DNA of 64,000 nt, taken from Corinectria fuckeliana (lineage: Eukaryota > Ascomycota > Sordariomycetes > Hypocreales > Nectriaceae). A program made the position numbers and the translations under genes. Shown piece after piece: positions 22,845 to 34,800 of this stretch (its first letter is position 1; each line of letters starts with the position of its first letter). The notes under the pieces were generated by a model. That model was given only the letters and a program-made list of their open reading frames with translations, had not been told where the DNA came from and searched no databases. The stretch is taken from the NCBI GenBank assembly GCA_019137255.1, contig WPDH01000027.1:248001-312000 (forward strand). The letters are read 5' to 3'.

Positions 22845-25599
22845 GTTGGAGGCCGGATTGTCGGGGCTTCGACGCTGGAGCAGTTCACAGAGTAGGCGGG
22901 TGCAGAATTGGGTAGAGGAAGAGGACGAGGACGAGGCTGTGACAACTAGGCGAAGTCTTGGTCGATCTGAGGCTGAGACGAGAGAGCCGAGAAACGAAAC
23001 GACCAAGACCGAGTTAGAATAGGGTTGGACCGGCAGTCTAAGTGCCCCGGACCAGGGTTTGAAAGGATTGACAGGGATGGGCCACGGGCAACGTCAAAGG
23101 CGGTTGCGTAGTAAAGCTGATGTCTTCTATCACTAGAAGCGGTGTCGGGGATGGTGATGGTGGTTCCAAGCTGGTAAAGCTGGCTAACAGACAGGGGTCG
23201 TCGGTACGCGTAGGCTTCTCATGGAGAAGAGCGGAAACGAGGTATAGGAAAACTCCGGAGTGATAGGCCGGGGAGGCGGAGTCAGCCCCGGAGAGTGACA
23301 AAGCCTTAGTTGCGAGAGATGAGACAGGCCAGAAGGAACAAGATGCTACGCTGGCACCCACTCCGCTGTGATGGTGTTGGGCATGTGTTGTGTTGTGTGG
23401 CGCGGGCGGGCGGGCGTTCAAGTGACTGAGTGAGTGGTTGGCTTGAATAATGAACGCAACGTGAGGCACCGAGCCAGTTTGAAGCCACTGAAGGGGGAAT
23501 GGATCTGGGGTTGGATGCTAGAGGGGTATGATATGAGGGGGACTGAGATGTGTGAATGCCGAGGCGTGGCTCGAGGAAGGGTACAGAGAGGTGAAGAGTT
23601 TGGCTAAGGGAATGTGAGATGTGAGGAGTCAGGAGTGAGGCGTGACGGGATAGTGAAGCGGCAGTATCCCGGAATGTCTATGGCGTTGCCCGTTGTCGAT
23701 GGTGTGTGTGTTGCAAGTTGGGGGTTGTGGGTTGTATCGTGGTTCGTATCTCGTCTTGACTTGCAATATCAAAGACAAAAAGTCTTCAACTATTCCGGGT
23801 CTCCCTAATTATGCCCAATTGCAACTTTGCAAAAGCTGAGGTATTTGGTTATCAAGGGTCCAGCCAAGAGTCTACTTCATACCCACATTCGCATGGGAGA
23901 GAGGGGGGAAGTAAAGAAAAAGAGAAGGGGAAAAAAAAAAAGTTTTTGCCCGATCTTGTTAACCTGATGGAGTAGATTAGTAGGCCTGGCAGGTTTCTTT
24001 GAAAATCAAAGCCGAGAATTCCCACCCAACCACCAGCAGCCATTTTCAGTGTCGCGCGCCGAGCCTTGCGCCCTAGCCGATTTCTTACCCAACTAAAGTG
24101 CAGCGGCCAAAGAAAAAGAATTTTTATTATTTAAAAATTGGAGGCGAGATACTGACATGTGCGCCAAGCAGTGCGTCTTGGAGCTGGGTTTTCGGTTGGG
24201 TCGGTCAGTCCGGCACGACAACAACGACAACAACAAAGCTCAGTGCTCTTACCGAGTGTCACCACGAGAAGGCATCGTCAAGGAAGAGTGCAGTTAGTGT
24301 GCTGTGAAGCGGGTAGTAGCACCAGTCCTGGGCAATCATGGTCCGGATACGAATATGCTTGCGGGAGCAGCCAAGAGGGTGACATGACATGCAATGCAAT
24401 GCAATGCAATGGCGCAAAAGGAATTAGCCGCCGAACCCGACAAGTCCCGGATGGATCGTGTAGTAGATATCCCGTCAGAAGAAACATAAATAGTCACCGC
24501 CACTGCAGCCACAAGGCAGGCAGACGTTGGGGCGGGAGAATTCCCAACTTGTTGCGTGGTCCGCCGGAGCGAGTGTGGGAGAGCTCCGGGTGGGAATGGA
24601 GGGGTCACGATGGTGGGGTTGCGGGAGGAGAGGCCTGGACTCCCCACTAGAGAAGGAACCCGGCCCCACTACGTCATGACGTCTGGATACTATGAGGCAT
24701 CACCACCCGCGGTCGACGCCGAATCAACGATATGCCCTGATGCATGTGGTCTATGTTTCTTCCGCTCGCTAGACACCACCTTGCCACGTAACAGCGGACC
24801 AACTCTCATACAATGGACGCGAGGGAAGGAAATCGAGTTGGTTGCTGTTAGTGCAGGAAACTGAACGACAGCAGCCGCACCAGATAGTGGATTAACTAAC
24901 GTTACCTATCTGCAGATTTAGCATCTTCAGATCCAAAGTAACCACACCGTACCTGGATTAGCCCAGGATGCTTACTACTAGCCAGTCCTACCTAAATGAC
25001 TCTCAATTGTCATACTATGTAGTAGTAATGTAGACAATTACTCTACCTACTTACCTAGAGTACTATTGTGTTTGCTCGACGGGCGGGCGGTTGGAGGGAA
25101 AGCAGCACAGCACACAACAGCCTTCTTTGCCTCGTCGGAAATCCCACCTCACACAACGACGACGCACGCGTGCATGCACCCGACCGCACGCCACTTGCGC
25201 TCATCATTCTTGCGCCCGTTGTCGTGTGAACTCATCCACCTCTTCCCCCCGCCCCCCCAAGCTTTCCTCCAATCCTGGTGATTGTAGAGATCTGGCAACT
25301 GGCTTTCTCTGCGCCTCTACTCCGTACGTCCCTGCGTCTTCTTGGAACCTCCCGTCCAACATCGCAGGAAACATTCCTCCGCCTTAGCGCCCGGCTGGGT
25401 CCAAACTTCTACTGAGTACCTACCTCGGCTCCATGAGGTAGATGTCCAAGGTCCTTCCTGCCTACCTGCCCCGTCTTCTCGCTTTCTGCGTCCCTCCTGT
25501 CGGGCGAACAATTACCGGCCACGGGGGGGTGTACCTTGTCATTCGTTACAAAGGTACTAGGAGCCTAGCCCAGCCTAAAGGAAGAAATTCCACAAGCTC
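22845..25599. other. Intergenic region between two divergent genes
   Basis: 2.75 kb with no convincing gene. It holds the upstream parts of the SET gene and of 6-phosphogluconolactonase. About 23900-24140 is A-rich with poly-A runs. At 24995-25060 there is a small AATTGTC/GACAATT inverted repeat in AT-rich DNA, and at 25317-25328 a TACTCCGTA word. Confidence 0.5.
24391..24410. repeat. (GCAAT)4 microsatellite
   Basis: Four exact GCAAT units following GACATGACAT. Confidence 0.85.
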
Positions 25600-25875
25600 T
25601 AATAATCCACTACATACCTCCCCCCCCCCCTCCAAAAGTCGAAACCCCGCCCCCTCCATCCCATCCCAAAATCCATCTCATCTCTACTCTATCTCTACTA
25701 CCTTCCTATCTCTCATCCTCATACCTTCCCACCCCCTTCCCATAAACACCCCGTCACTTGTCGCTCCCTTCATTTCCTCAACTTCCCTTTTCGATCTTTG
25801 CCACCTCTTCCCCCCACGTCGTCTATCCCACCCGCAGCCCACATCTCCCTCACAAGCCACAAAACCACCGCCACA
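25600..25875 (+). promoter_or_regulatory. C/T-rich leader of the 6-phosphogluconolactonase gene
   Basis: An almost pure pyrimidine stretch of more than 200 bp with poly-C near 25619. It precedes the ATG context CCACAATGG at 25876. Such tracts are usual in front of strongly expressed metabolic genes in moulds. Frames running through it (for example from 25442) are CT-bias artefacts. Confidence 0.5.
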
Positions 25876-26658
25876 ATGGGCAAAACTCAACCCAACCTCT
25901 ACGCCTTCCCCGGCGTCGACACTCTCGCCCCGGCCCTCCGCTCCTACATCGTCCAGAGCCAAACCGCCGGCATCGCCCGCCACGGTGCCTTCAAGGTCGC
26001 CGTCTCCGGTGGCTCTCTCCCGAAGACTCTCGCCCAGGCCCTCCTGTCTCCCGCCCAAGGCCCCGAAGACCGCGTCGACTTCGCCCGCTGGGAGATCTTC
26101 TTCGCCGACGAGCGCGCCGTGCCCCTCGATCACGCCGACTCCAACTACGCCCTCCTCAAGGCCGAGCTGCTTGACAAGATCCCCGCCGACCAGAAGCCCA
26201 CCGTTCACCCCATCGACGTTGCCCACCTCGACGACCTCCAGGAGCTCGCCGACCAATACGAGCAAGTCCTCGTCGCTAGCTTCGCCTCCCGCGATTCGGT
26301 CCGCCTCCCCATTTTCGACCTCCTCCTCCTCGGTTGCGGGCCCGACGGCCATACATGCTCCCTCTTCCCCGGCCACCCTCTCCTCCGCGAGACCAGCGCC
26401 TGGGTCTCTCCCATCGACGACTCCCCCAAGCCTCCCCCCAAGCGCATCACCCTCACCCTCCCCGTCGTTAACCACGCCGTCCGCGTCGCCTTCATCGCCA
26501 CCGGCGGCGGCAAGAAAGACATTATGAAGCAGATCTTTGACCAGGACGCCGGTCTCCCCTGCGCCCTGGTCAACGAAGGCACCGGCGAGCGCTGCAGCTG
26601 GTTCGTCGACGAGCCTGCCGTTGAAGGTGTCACCTTTCCCCGACGAGCCTTTCTGTGA
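25876..26658 (+). CDS. 6-phosphogluconolactonase (Sol family)
   Basis: Single exon, 260 aa, the usual family length. It hydrolyses 6-phosphogluconolactone to 6-phosphogluconate, the second step of the oxidative pentose phosphate pathway, in the cytosol. Visible family motifs are VAVSGGSLPK (substrate phosphate loop, about 36-45), FFADERAVPLDHADSNY (about 76-92), LLLLGCGPDGHTCSLFPGH (about 150-168, the GxGxDGHTxSLFPG signature) and the closing RITLTLPVVNHA segment. The start is chosen for its good context (CACAATGG) and because upstream in-frame sequence lies in the CT-rich leader. It converges with the gene at 27358-28884. Confidence 0.95.
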   Translation: MGKTQPNLYAFPGVDTLAPALRSYIVQSQTAGIARHGAFKVAVSGGSLPKTLAQALLSPAQGPEDRVDFARWEIFFADERAVPLDHADSNYALLKAELLDKIPADQKPTVHPIDVAHLDDLQELADQYEQVLVASFASRDSVRLPIFDLLLLGCGPDGHTCSLFPGHPLLRETSAWVSPIDDSPKPPPKRITLTLPVVNHAVRVAFIATGGGKKDIMKQIFDQDAGLPCALVNEGTGERCSWFVDEPAVEGVTFPRRAFL

Positions 26659-27357
26659 ACCGCCCTCCCGAGTTTCAGACTCTTATCCAGTGAAGAGCAC
26701 CTCTTGCCCCGCGATGGGTGCTCTCGTCACATGGGGGGGGGGGGGGGGGGGGCATATGTTGTCATCGGCGCGGGGTGGACGAGCCACCACTGCGGCGGAA
26801 CTGCACTTACCACTGCTTAGATGCAGACATCAGCAACGCTCATGAAATCGTGCGGCTTTCACTTTTGACGGATCATAGAGATAGGAAATGTTCTCGTTCA
26901 TTTTTTTCTGCCTTTTCCTTAGTACCCCTTGTCCCCAACGCGAGCTTGATGACTATTTATGCGGAAACCATTTAGAGGGCGTTGTGAAGCGGGGTTATTT
27001 CTGCTCAACCGCCGAAGTCATGACACACTGAAAGTTAGAATGGGAGGATACATTCGCCGCTACGTTGATTCATTTTCTTGTTAATATCCCACGGTCCTGA
27101 TGACAGGGGCCCGGAGCGGGATAGTCCGTTGGTTCCTTCTTCAAACGTCTTTAGCTAAAGCGGCCTTTTCTGAAACGGACAAAAAAGCAGTTTATTTCAT
27201 GTTTGTGGTGTTTTATGAATGAAAAGTGAACGCAACCACTGCGCTGTTGTCATCAATATCGCAGCTCGCCCACGCATGCATATCCAGGGCCCTACGAGTC
27301 CAACACGTGCCACACTCGTCCTAGTGCCAAAGAAAAGGGAAACACCTTGCTCGTCCG
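26659..27357. other. Convergent 3' region
   Basis: 699 bp of 3' sequence between the lactonase gene (plus) and the Asn-run gene (minus). It contains a 20-G homopolymer and no gene. Confidence 0.6.
26733..26752. repeat. 20-nt G homopolymer
   Basis: Twenty consecutive G about 75 bp after the lactonase stop. Exact length in such runs is often unreliable. Confidence 0.8.
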
Positions 27358-27565
27358 CTATACAACTCGCCAAATCGCGCCAGCCCGGGGGGTATCATCA
27401 ACATCCTCGTCACGGTTCATCTTCTCGATCCAGGCGTCCTCCCGCGCAACCGCCTCCCGCTCAATCTCCTCCATGAGAGTCAACTCTGCGAGCATGCCCT
27501 CGACTAGCGCCCGAGAATCCTCCATCATGCGCCGTAGGCTCGACCGCTCCTGGCTGTTCTCCTCG

Positions 27566-27617
<52 letters not shown>

Positions 27618-28884
27618 CGGGCACCTGGCCTAGCTCGTCCAGCTGCCGCTTCATCCCGTCCAAGCGGCGGACGAGGCCCATGTGCTCGTCCTTCCACGCC
27701 ACGTCCAGCTCGCCGATGAAGAGCACGTCTTGCTCTTGGAGGAGGGCGCCGTCGCCGCGCCGGACGTCCTCGATTTCGCACATGCGGTCGACCCAGCGCT
27801 CAAACCGCCTGATGACGCGGGCGTAACGGCCCCCCGGTTCGCCCAGCGTCCACACGCCGTTTATCACAGCGTCCAGAGCCTGTATCCGGTCTTCGAGTCC
27901 GCCGCCCACGGCCCAGCTCCGCAGCGCTAGCACGTTCTCCCGCTCCACCTCGGCCTTCTCACGCTCGTCCGCCTGGGTCCCGTCCGCGGAGAGCTTCGCA
28001 AACCTCGCACCGAGCTTCTGCCTCGCGCTGGAGCGCCACTCCGCGTCGACAACGGCCGCGTCCTGGTGCAGGAGGTGCAGCTGGAGCAGCTCGGTCTGCA
28101 GCCGACTCGTCTCGGCGGAGGCGGCGACGTTGGCCGGCAGCTTGGACGGGGACGGCGGCGCGAGGAACGTCGAGGTCAGGGGCTTCGGGGCGGCGGACTT
28201 GGCGGGCGAGTAGTGCTGCTGCAGGGTCGAAAAGGCCGGCCGGAGACGGGGCTGGGCCTGCGTGGGAGCGGCGGCAGCGGTGGGCGGTTTTTCGTGGCCG
28301 GAGACCTTCCGGGTGGTGTGCAGTGTTCGGGTTGTCGTAGAGGATGCGGACGAATTGGAGCCTCCAGATGGCGGGCGTAACACTGGAGTTCCCCTGGGGT
28401 GCGAACCTCCCGAGGACGGTCGTGGCACTGCAGCTCCCCTGAGCTTCGACGCCGTAGTCGTGGCCGCGGCCGTGGCCGTTGTCGTGCTCTTGGCGCGGAC
28501 ATGAGGAGCGACTCGTTTCGTCGGCGTGGGCGGTCCATCGGAGGAGGTTGGTCTCACCGCCGGACGCGGCCTGTTGGTAGTCGTCGACGGCGGATAGCGG
28601 CTGGTCTCCCTCCTGGGGGGCAGCTCCTTCGGGGCCGTCGGCTGCTTGCCGGACGAGGAGCGAGCAAGGCCGCTGGCGGCGGTAGAGCCGCTGCGCAGCG
28701 TCCTCGTGGGAGTGGGAGTGGCGGTGGCGGCCGCCGTGGTGCTCCGAGTCAGCGGCTTGACGGGGAGACGACTCGGCGAGCTATGACGGGGCGCGGCGTC
28801 CTGTTTCCGCAAGGTCGGGTCGGAGGTCGAGGCTGTGGTCGAGGGCTTCCGGAGAGACCGGGAGCGCTGGAGGGAGGAGGACAT
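27358..28884 (-). CDS. Ser/Thr/Pro-rich protein with helical C-terminal half, unknown function
   Basis: Single exon of 508 aa on the minus strand. I do not recognise the family with confidence. Residues 1-250 are Ser/Thr/Pro/Arg-rich and probably disordered, starting MSSSLQRSRSLRKPS, with many basic SP and TP sites. Around 215-245 a conserved-looking block (STLQQHYSPAKSAAPKPLTS) leads into a mostly helical part, about 255-505. That part has coiled-coil character (ETSRLQTELLQLHLLHQDA, ERENVLALRSWAVGGGLEDRIQALD, MMEDSRALVEGMLAELTLMEEIE). Residues 424-440 are 17 Asn in a row, encoded only by AAC. The layout (disordered basic N-terminus, helical C-terminus) fits microtubule or cytoskeletal proteins such as augmin-type subunits, but that is only a suggestion. 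Confidence 0.75.
27565..27615 (-). repeat. (GTT/AAC)17 coding microsatellite
   Basis: Seventeen perfect triplets in frame with the gene at 27358-28884, read as Asn codons on the minus strand. Length change by slippage would keep the frame. Confidence 0.95.
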
Positions 28885-29676
28885 TGGCGCCCCTTGTTGT
28901 TGTTGTTTTTTTGTTTGTGTTTGGTATCAGATCAGATCAGTTGCCGCAAAGGGATCAATGTTTGGCTGCGGTAGTCCGTAAGGGAGGTGTCACCGCCAAG
29001 TGGAGACGGCACGGCAACTAATCAGCAAGACCCGATGCTAAGACCGCGGACCCACACCAGAGCCGTACATATTTGAGCCTACGAATACATCACAAGTACT
29101 TCGTACTGCTGTAGACAACATGACGGAATGGATTGTGATTATGGCCGTAAGATCAGACAATCGTCACGCATCATCCAATCATTCAGTCATCAAGAGGAAG
29201 CAACTCGACAGCTTTCCTCAGCTCGCATTCATCAACAGCGCACAGGTCATCCCCGTCCGGGACGCCGCAACAATGTATTGATACCGATACCTATAGTAGA
29301 ACTGGCCAAGAAAAATCGCCATCATCCGACATCAATCTCAGCGCCGCCGTCTACGGAGTAACTACTTCATTTTTCTTTTCTTAAGTACAAGCCAGCCCTC
29401 CGTTCCCAGTCAGCCCCAGCGAGCCATGTGCGCCGAGGGCTGAAGATTGGTATCGTCAAAAGTCACAGAAAATCTCCCCAAGGGCCTTCTATGTTTCCCA
29501 TATACCCATTTTGGCGCAATCCTCCTCGTATGATACATGAAACCGTATTTCAGTTCTGCGAGCCCGTTCTAGGCCTTGACAAAGGAAACAAGGTGATTTG
29601 GGTGTAAAGTGACAATATAAGAAGAAGATCAAGGACTGTAAATGGTGTCGCTCAGACACCGTAGCAACACCATAGC
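28885..29676. other. Intergenic region between two minus-strand genes
   Basis: No gene. It contains the promoter side of the Asn-run gene (GTT-rich leader at about 28893-28920) and the words GTACTTCGTACT (29096-29107) and TACGGAGTA (29352-29360). Confidence 0.5.
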
Positions 29677-31833
29677 TCAAGTATGTTGTGCTGAAAACTT
29701 TTGGTTCAAGCCTTCGACTAGGTGCCGCAGCTCCCTTTGCTGTCTATCGAGGGCTATGAAGCATGTCTCGCAGATTCGTAAGTGGCAGAACGTGCAGGCC
29801 CACCGGTCTTCGCCGTCCGGCCTCCCACAGGTCTGGCACGTGAGTGAATAACTCCTGTTGGTCCGTCGATTCATTGTCCGATGCCGCTGATAGCAGTTGA
29901 AGTGGGAGTCCTTCAGCGCCGGTGCCTTGAATATTTCGCCCCCTGATAGGAAGCCATCGGCTTGTTTGGGGAAGTAGGCCGCCTCGGGATCGGCATCGCG
30001 TGTGACCTTCATCTCGGGATATAGGGTTCCATCTCGACCCTTGTAGAGGAACCCTTGAGACTCGGACGAAACAAGCCGCGGATCCAGGTCTGCGGCGGGC
30101 TGTCGGGATTGTTCAAACGGCCTGGGCGCATTAGATCGTACAGACGAACCTCGTGGAGAAAACATGGTAGGCATTTCGGCAGAAGGAGGTGCGCGGCTTG
30201 TCGGAGACCCAATGCCATAATTCGGAAATCGAACTTCTTCTGTTACCAACGGCGGTAGAGAGCCGTTCATTGGGGATTTCGCTTCAGCTTCGGCTACTGA
30301 TTGAAGCCTTTGCTCCGGGAGCGGTTTGGCGACTTCATTATTCGCCCGGGGGAGGGGAGACGACTCAGGGACCTCTTCTGGTTTTGGTAGAGGCTTTTCT
30401 TCATCGCGATATTGATTAAGTGGTGGCAGTGCTTTGCGAGTGAGTGGCTTGGTATCCACCGGGCTACCATTCGGCGAGAGCACTCGGGTGGGCTCCTGAG
30501 AAGACTCATGAGGTATGGGCACTTGAGGCAGAGGTTTGGGGGGCTCCCTTGGCAATTGCGGAGACACGTCCGTCATTAGCTCTGGGGAGGAGGCTGGGGA
30601 CAGGGGCGAAATGAAATCATCAACAATGGGCGTCTTGACATCTTGCTTCTGATACTCGGGTGTTGGTGGCCGTTGTGCGCCAGGCCGGATGGTGGACTCG
30701 CTTGCGGTGTCACTTGAGGATTTGCCCCTGCGATGAAGAGTGTGGAGCTTGTCCTTGAGACGGTTGAGCTTGGAGCTGCCGCTACCCATGGTTTGGGTCT
30801 CAGTCTCGGCTGCCTGCTCTGGGGCCGGGACGGCGGCGCGCTGAGGGTTTTGCGTGGGAGCTACCTGGGGATTGTTACTCTCAAGTTGTTGATACGCCGG
30901 GGTCGACACCTGAACGACGACGCCAGGAGGAAGGTATGGTCGAGTCACGGGATGGGCCACGGGTTGTTGGACCGCTGGTTGTTGAACAGCGGGATGCGTA
31001 GCGGCGGTTGAACCGTGACTCGCAATCAGCTTCAGGTCAGGAAGCTCCAGGCTCCGCTCAGCCTTGGTTGATCGACGACGCCAGAGCTGTGGCTGGGGTG
31101 GTGATGACGTGTCGACGCCCTGGGTTGGGGTCCGATTCGGTGCAGGCGACGTCGGCAGGCCAAATTTGGTGTCCTTGGAAGGGGGAGGTGGTGGTGGACG
31201 ATTAGACTCGAAGGGAGGGTTTGGTGCACCATGTTGTTGTTGCGTCTGCGGTAATCGGGTGGTGCTCAGCTTGGTGGAGGAGGGACTAATAAGCGTCCGG
31301 GCCTGGGTGCTGGCAGGTGGAGCTTGGTGGCTAGGCGAGGCGTTCGCCTCGGATTGACGGGCACTGTTGGTGGCCGCATCGGACGACCTGATCAGCGACT
31401 CGCCAGAACTTCGCGAGTAGGCCGACAAGATGCTGGAAATGGATTGCGCTGGCGACGTGGGCTCCAGAGGCGATTGTTGGAGTTGTTGCGCTTGGTTCGA
31501 AGGCTGCTTGCCGACGGGACGGCGTGGGATTGCCATTTTGGGCGGGCCGGACAGAGGAGCCACGGCAGTGTTGAGGAGATGCAACGGAGGCAGCGGCGGC
31601 GGCAGAGGCTTCGCATTAGCCATGCTGGTTGACCTGGGCGGCGGCGGCACAATGGGAAGCCTGGGGAGGTTTTTGTCTTGCGAGGTGACCGGAGACAAGT
31701 CGTAGTCGTATTCGTCGTAGATGTCGTTGAAGTCAATGCCCGGGACTTCGGGGAGAGCCTTGGACCAGCGCGAGGCGCCAGTTTTAGGCGGCTCGAGAGA
31801 GTTGGTGCTCAACATGGCGGGCATGACGGGCAC
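29677..31833 (-). CDS. Proline-rich protein with C-terminal Cys-rich zinc-binding-type domain
   Basis: Single exon of 718 aa on the minus strand. A second ATG six codons in (31815) is equally possible. Residues 1-600 are Pro/Ser/Gln-rich, with poly-Pro blocks (PLPPPLPPLHLL) and several K/R-P-L-P-x-V/P motifs that look like SH3 ligands. The segment KLNRLKDKLHTLHRRGKSSSD (about 350) is a basic helix. The last 120 residues look folded: GFLYKGRDGTLYPEMKVTRD, then HFNCYQRH and a cysteine array CxxCGRP...WACTFCHLRICETCF. The Cys pairs (CxxC, CxxC, CxxC) suggest a cross-brace zinc site similar in spirit to RING/PHD/FYVE folds, but I cannot place it in a named family. The function is unknown; a scaffold role is inferred. 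Confidence 0.8.
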   Translation of the reverse strand: MPVMPAMLSTNSLEPPKTGASRWSKALPEVPGIDFNDIYDEYDYDLSPVTSQDKNLPRLPIVPPPPRSTSMANAKPLPPPLPPLHLLNTAVAPLSGPPKMAIPRRPVGKQPSNQAQQLQQSPLEPTSPAQSISSILSAYSRSSGESLIRSSDAATNSARQSEANASPSHQAPPASTQARTLISPSSTKLSTTRLPQTQQQHGAPNPPFESNRPPPPPPSKDTKFGLPTSPAPNRTPTQGVDTSSPPQPQLWRRRSTKAERSLELPDLKLIASHGSTAATHPAVQQPAVQQPVAHPVTRPYLPPGVVVQVSTPAYQQLESNNPQVAPTQNPQRAAVPAPEQAAETETQTMGSGSSKLNRLKDKLHTLHRRGKSSSDTASESTIRPGAQRPPTPEYQKQDVKTPIVDDFISPLSPASSPELMTDVSPQLPREPPKPLPQVPIPHESSQEPTRVLSPNGSPVDTKPLTRKALPPLNQYRDEEKPLPKPEEVPESSPLPRANNEVAKPLPEQRLQSVAEAEAKSPMNGSLPPLVTEEVRFPNYGIGSPTSRAPPSAEMPTMFSPRGSSVRSNAPRPFEQSRQPAADLDPRLVSSESQGFLYKGRDGTLYPEMKVTRDADPEAAYFPKQADGFLSGGEIFKAPALKDSHFNCYQRHRTMNRRTNRSYSLTCQTCGRPDGEDRWACTFCHLRICETCFIALDRQQRELRHLVEGLNQKFSAQHT

Positions 31834-34800
31834 TGGCCGACGAGTCGGAAGCCGACGGGGGCACCTTCACCTTCGCCTTGAGGTAGACGAGTATGCGAAA
31901 CACGAGATGCAGCAGGACAGACGAGGGTGCGCACGCAGAGCGGAGGTCAATGGCCAACGAGTTTGGGACGTCAATGGCGTTGCAATGCGCAATCACAAAG
32001 CGCCGCTGTCTGGGTGCGGTCGGTAGCCCAGCATCCGGTGGCGAGGACAAGGACGAGGGAGAGAGGACGGCCCTGCGAGGGTAGATGCGGTGGAACAGCG
32101 AGAAGGGCCAGGAATAGGAAACAGAGGGAGGAGAAACACGAGAAATGAAGAAGCAGGAAGATGGATGATGTCGCGAGAAATGATTTAGCAGTAGGACGGG
32201 CTGGGCTGCCTCGACAGGCCGAGAATGGAATTGTTCAGTGTGGGTTGGCATTTTAGCAACCAACCTCTAACTGCCAGTGCCCCCGTAGGCCCTAAGGAGG
32301 TCCGGGTACCTGCCCGCCCTCGCTGCGCCTTCCAGCATTCTAACCTGCCTCTGCTGTTCCGTCGCTGCCTTGATTTCACTACTAATAACCTTAGGTCCCG
32401 TCGGCAGTGGGCAGGTGGGATAAGGCGCAGTGCCTGTGATCTTAGTACATATTAACGCCTTGTTGGTCATGTACATACTGAGCGGGACTCCGAGCGGCTT
32501 GGCGCATCGTCCGCTGTGGCTCCCGGTGGTTCCCTCAGCCACCCCGGCCCTCCGCAGTCAGGGACTAGCCCTCATCGGCTGAAACAAGCCACTTCAGTGC
32601 AGTGACTTCCATATGTGCATGCAGGACAATGCCAGCTGAACACCCTGCATCGAGGAACCCACCCGACACCCACCTGCTCGCAACCTGATGGAGCCGGGTT
32701 TTCAATATTTTCTCCTCCTCTTCTCTTCCCCCTTTTAATCTCGACGGCATTGGCGCTGAGACATTCCTGCAGATGTGGGAATGCCGACCAGGGAGCAGGA
32801 GCACTCCTCAAGCGTGCCTAATATCACTTCAGCCTTGGTAATTTACCGGGCTGTTCGGAACCTTGGGGAACCTAGTAGGTACGCCCACGATCGTACCTGC
32901 AGTGCCCCGGGTCACGTCCATGCCGGTGCTACGTCAGTGTACGTACATGTACCTCGGTTCCACGTTGTCGGGCGCGTTACAGCCCCCGGGCTAGGTACCT
33001 ACGTACGTACTGCATTAGTAGTAGGGCGGTTGCTTGCAGCCATCTCTCGTGGCTCTTCTCTCTTCATTTCATCTCGTCTTTTGGATCGCGAAATCTGCGT
33101 CAACCACGAGGGGGTGGCTGTGATTTCCCTTCCTTGGTCTCAAGTCTCGCACTGTACGAGACACCAACCACCTTGCACGTACGAGCCAGGCACCATCTGA
33201 CGTGAATTATTATTATTCTTCTTCTTCTTCTTCTTCTTCTCAGGAGAGTGCAGAAATTAGAACGTTGTGTCCCCCGGTGTATGGAAGATCACCACGGCGT
33301 CTTTCCCGGGGAGGAAGAGAGTGATCTCATTGCAGTGGCGATGGTCGGCACACTAAAAAGCCAAGGAAGCATCGTCGCGTCACTAATTACACTCGGGTGC
33401 CCACACGCCTCCGGGCGATCGATCCCCATTCATCAGCTAGACCAGGGGCCTGGTGTCATCCTCCCTGGGCCTTCATCCGGGATCCAAACATGATACATAC
33501 GTCGTCCACTCGTTCATGCGTACATACATAGCCTACAAGTGCGGCCTCCCGACGAGACCTCCCCACTGCATCATCCCTTCGACCCGTGGACCCTGAAAGG
33601 TCTGGGACCATACATAAGTATGTATGTATGCCAGGCATGAATGCACACGCCATCGGATGATCAGTGCGAGCAGATCATCACTAACCGATGACGAAAGGTC
33701 AGCCACAATGGATGTCGATTCTCAACGGCTGCTGCTTTGGTTGGACGACGCCTAGGAGATAAGGCCCTCTCGTATTCCCCGTACACGCTGTTGTCTCTAC
33801 ACCGAGTGATGCGCGCCGTGCCGTGTCACAGGGACGCGGCGACACGGCCTACCTTAGATAACTACTGATTAGCTACTGTTAGCTACAAGCGCACTGCATC
33901 ACCCGTCACAGTCGCACTGCTGGTCTCAGTCACGGCCAGCCGAGAGGAATATCTCCGTCTACCGGCCGATCAAACAAGGACTTTTGATACCTACAGTACT
34001 ACAGTACTAACAAGTATCCACTCGAGAACCGCCAACAAGCATTTGCTACGTAGTAGAAGCGAGGTCGATCCATCGGCACCTATCCAACTATCCTACGTAC
34101 TAACTAATTATGTAGTAAGTAATCGTTCACAGTTCGTGTAGTTACGTACTTCGTACGATGCACGAAATGACCATCATCAACAGCGGCTGTTCCTTGTCAA
34201 CCGGTGTTTCGGCTTGATGCTTGGACGAACTGTCCCCATTGGTTTGGCTATTCCAGGAAATCACCAGCTGCACACGTGCAACAGGCCCCAACAAAGGACA
34301 CGACAATAACATTAATAAGTGGTCCTGTCCTGCAGAAGGATGCATCCGCACAATCTACTTCGTGCAACATCCCCTTGATAATTACCGGATCTCCCGAGTG
34401 AGTCTTTTACGAAGTATCTACTGCCCACTCTCCATCCAACCTAGCCTAGTCCAGGCCCTGCTGCAGATCCGATGTTTTCATTGAGAAATGTGTTGTTCTA
34501 GCCTTCTTACATCGTCAATGCCGCGGCTCGCATGACGGACGGGTGTTGGATCTAACTTTCACCATCATTCAATGACATTCAAAATCCAACTGCCAATGGA
34601 TCGGCGAATCGTCTGGCCCTGTCTTGGTCCTGAGGCACGAGTCTCTTCTGTCACGCCTCTTGTCTCTCGCATGGCACAATCCGTCCCACGATGATTTGGT
34701 CTTGGTCCTATCAAAGATTCCGTAGAGCCGCTCTTGCAGTACCTGCGGGACGGCCCGGCACGGCGCACACACTCATGTCCGATCGCTGCCCAGAATTGAC

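Noticed and set aside
22845..23006. In-frame upstream extension of the SET protein
   Set aside because: Ser-rich, leader-like translation. The ATG at 22844 starts the helical region directly. It cannot be fully excluded.
25442..26527. 361-codon frame overlapping 6-phosphogluconolactonase
   Set aside because: Ser/Pro/Thr-only composition from C/T-rich DNA in the wrong frame. The lactonase frame carries all family motifs.
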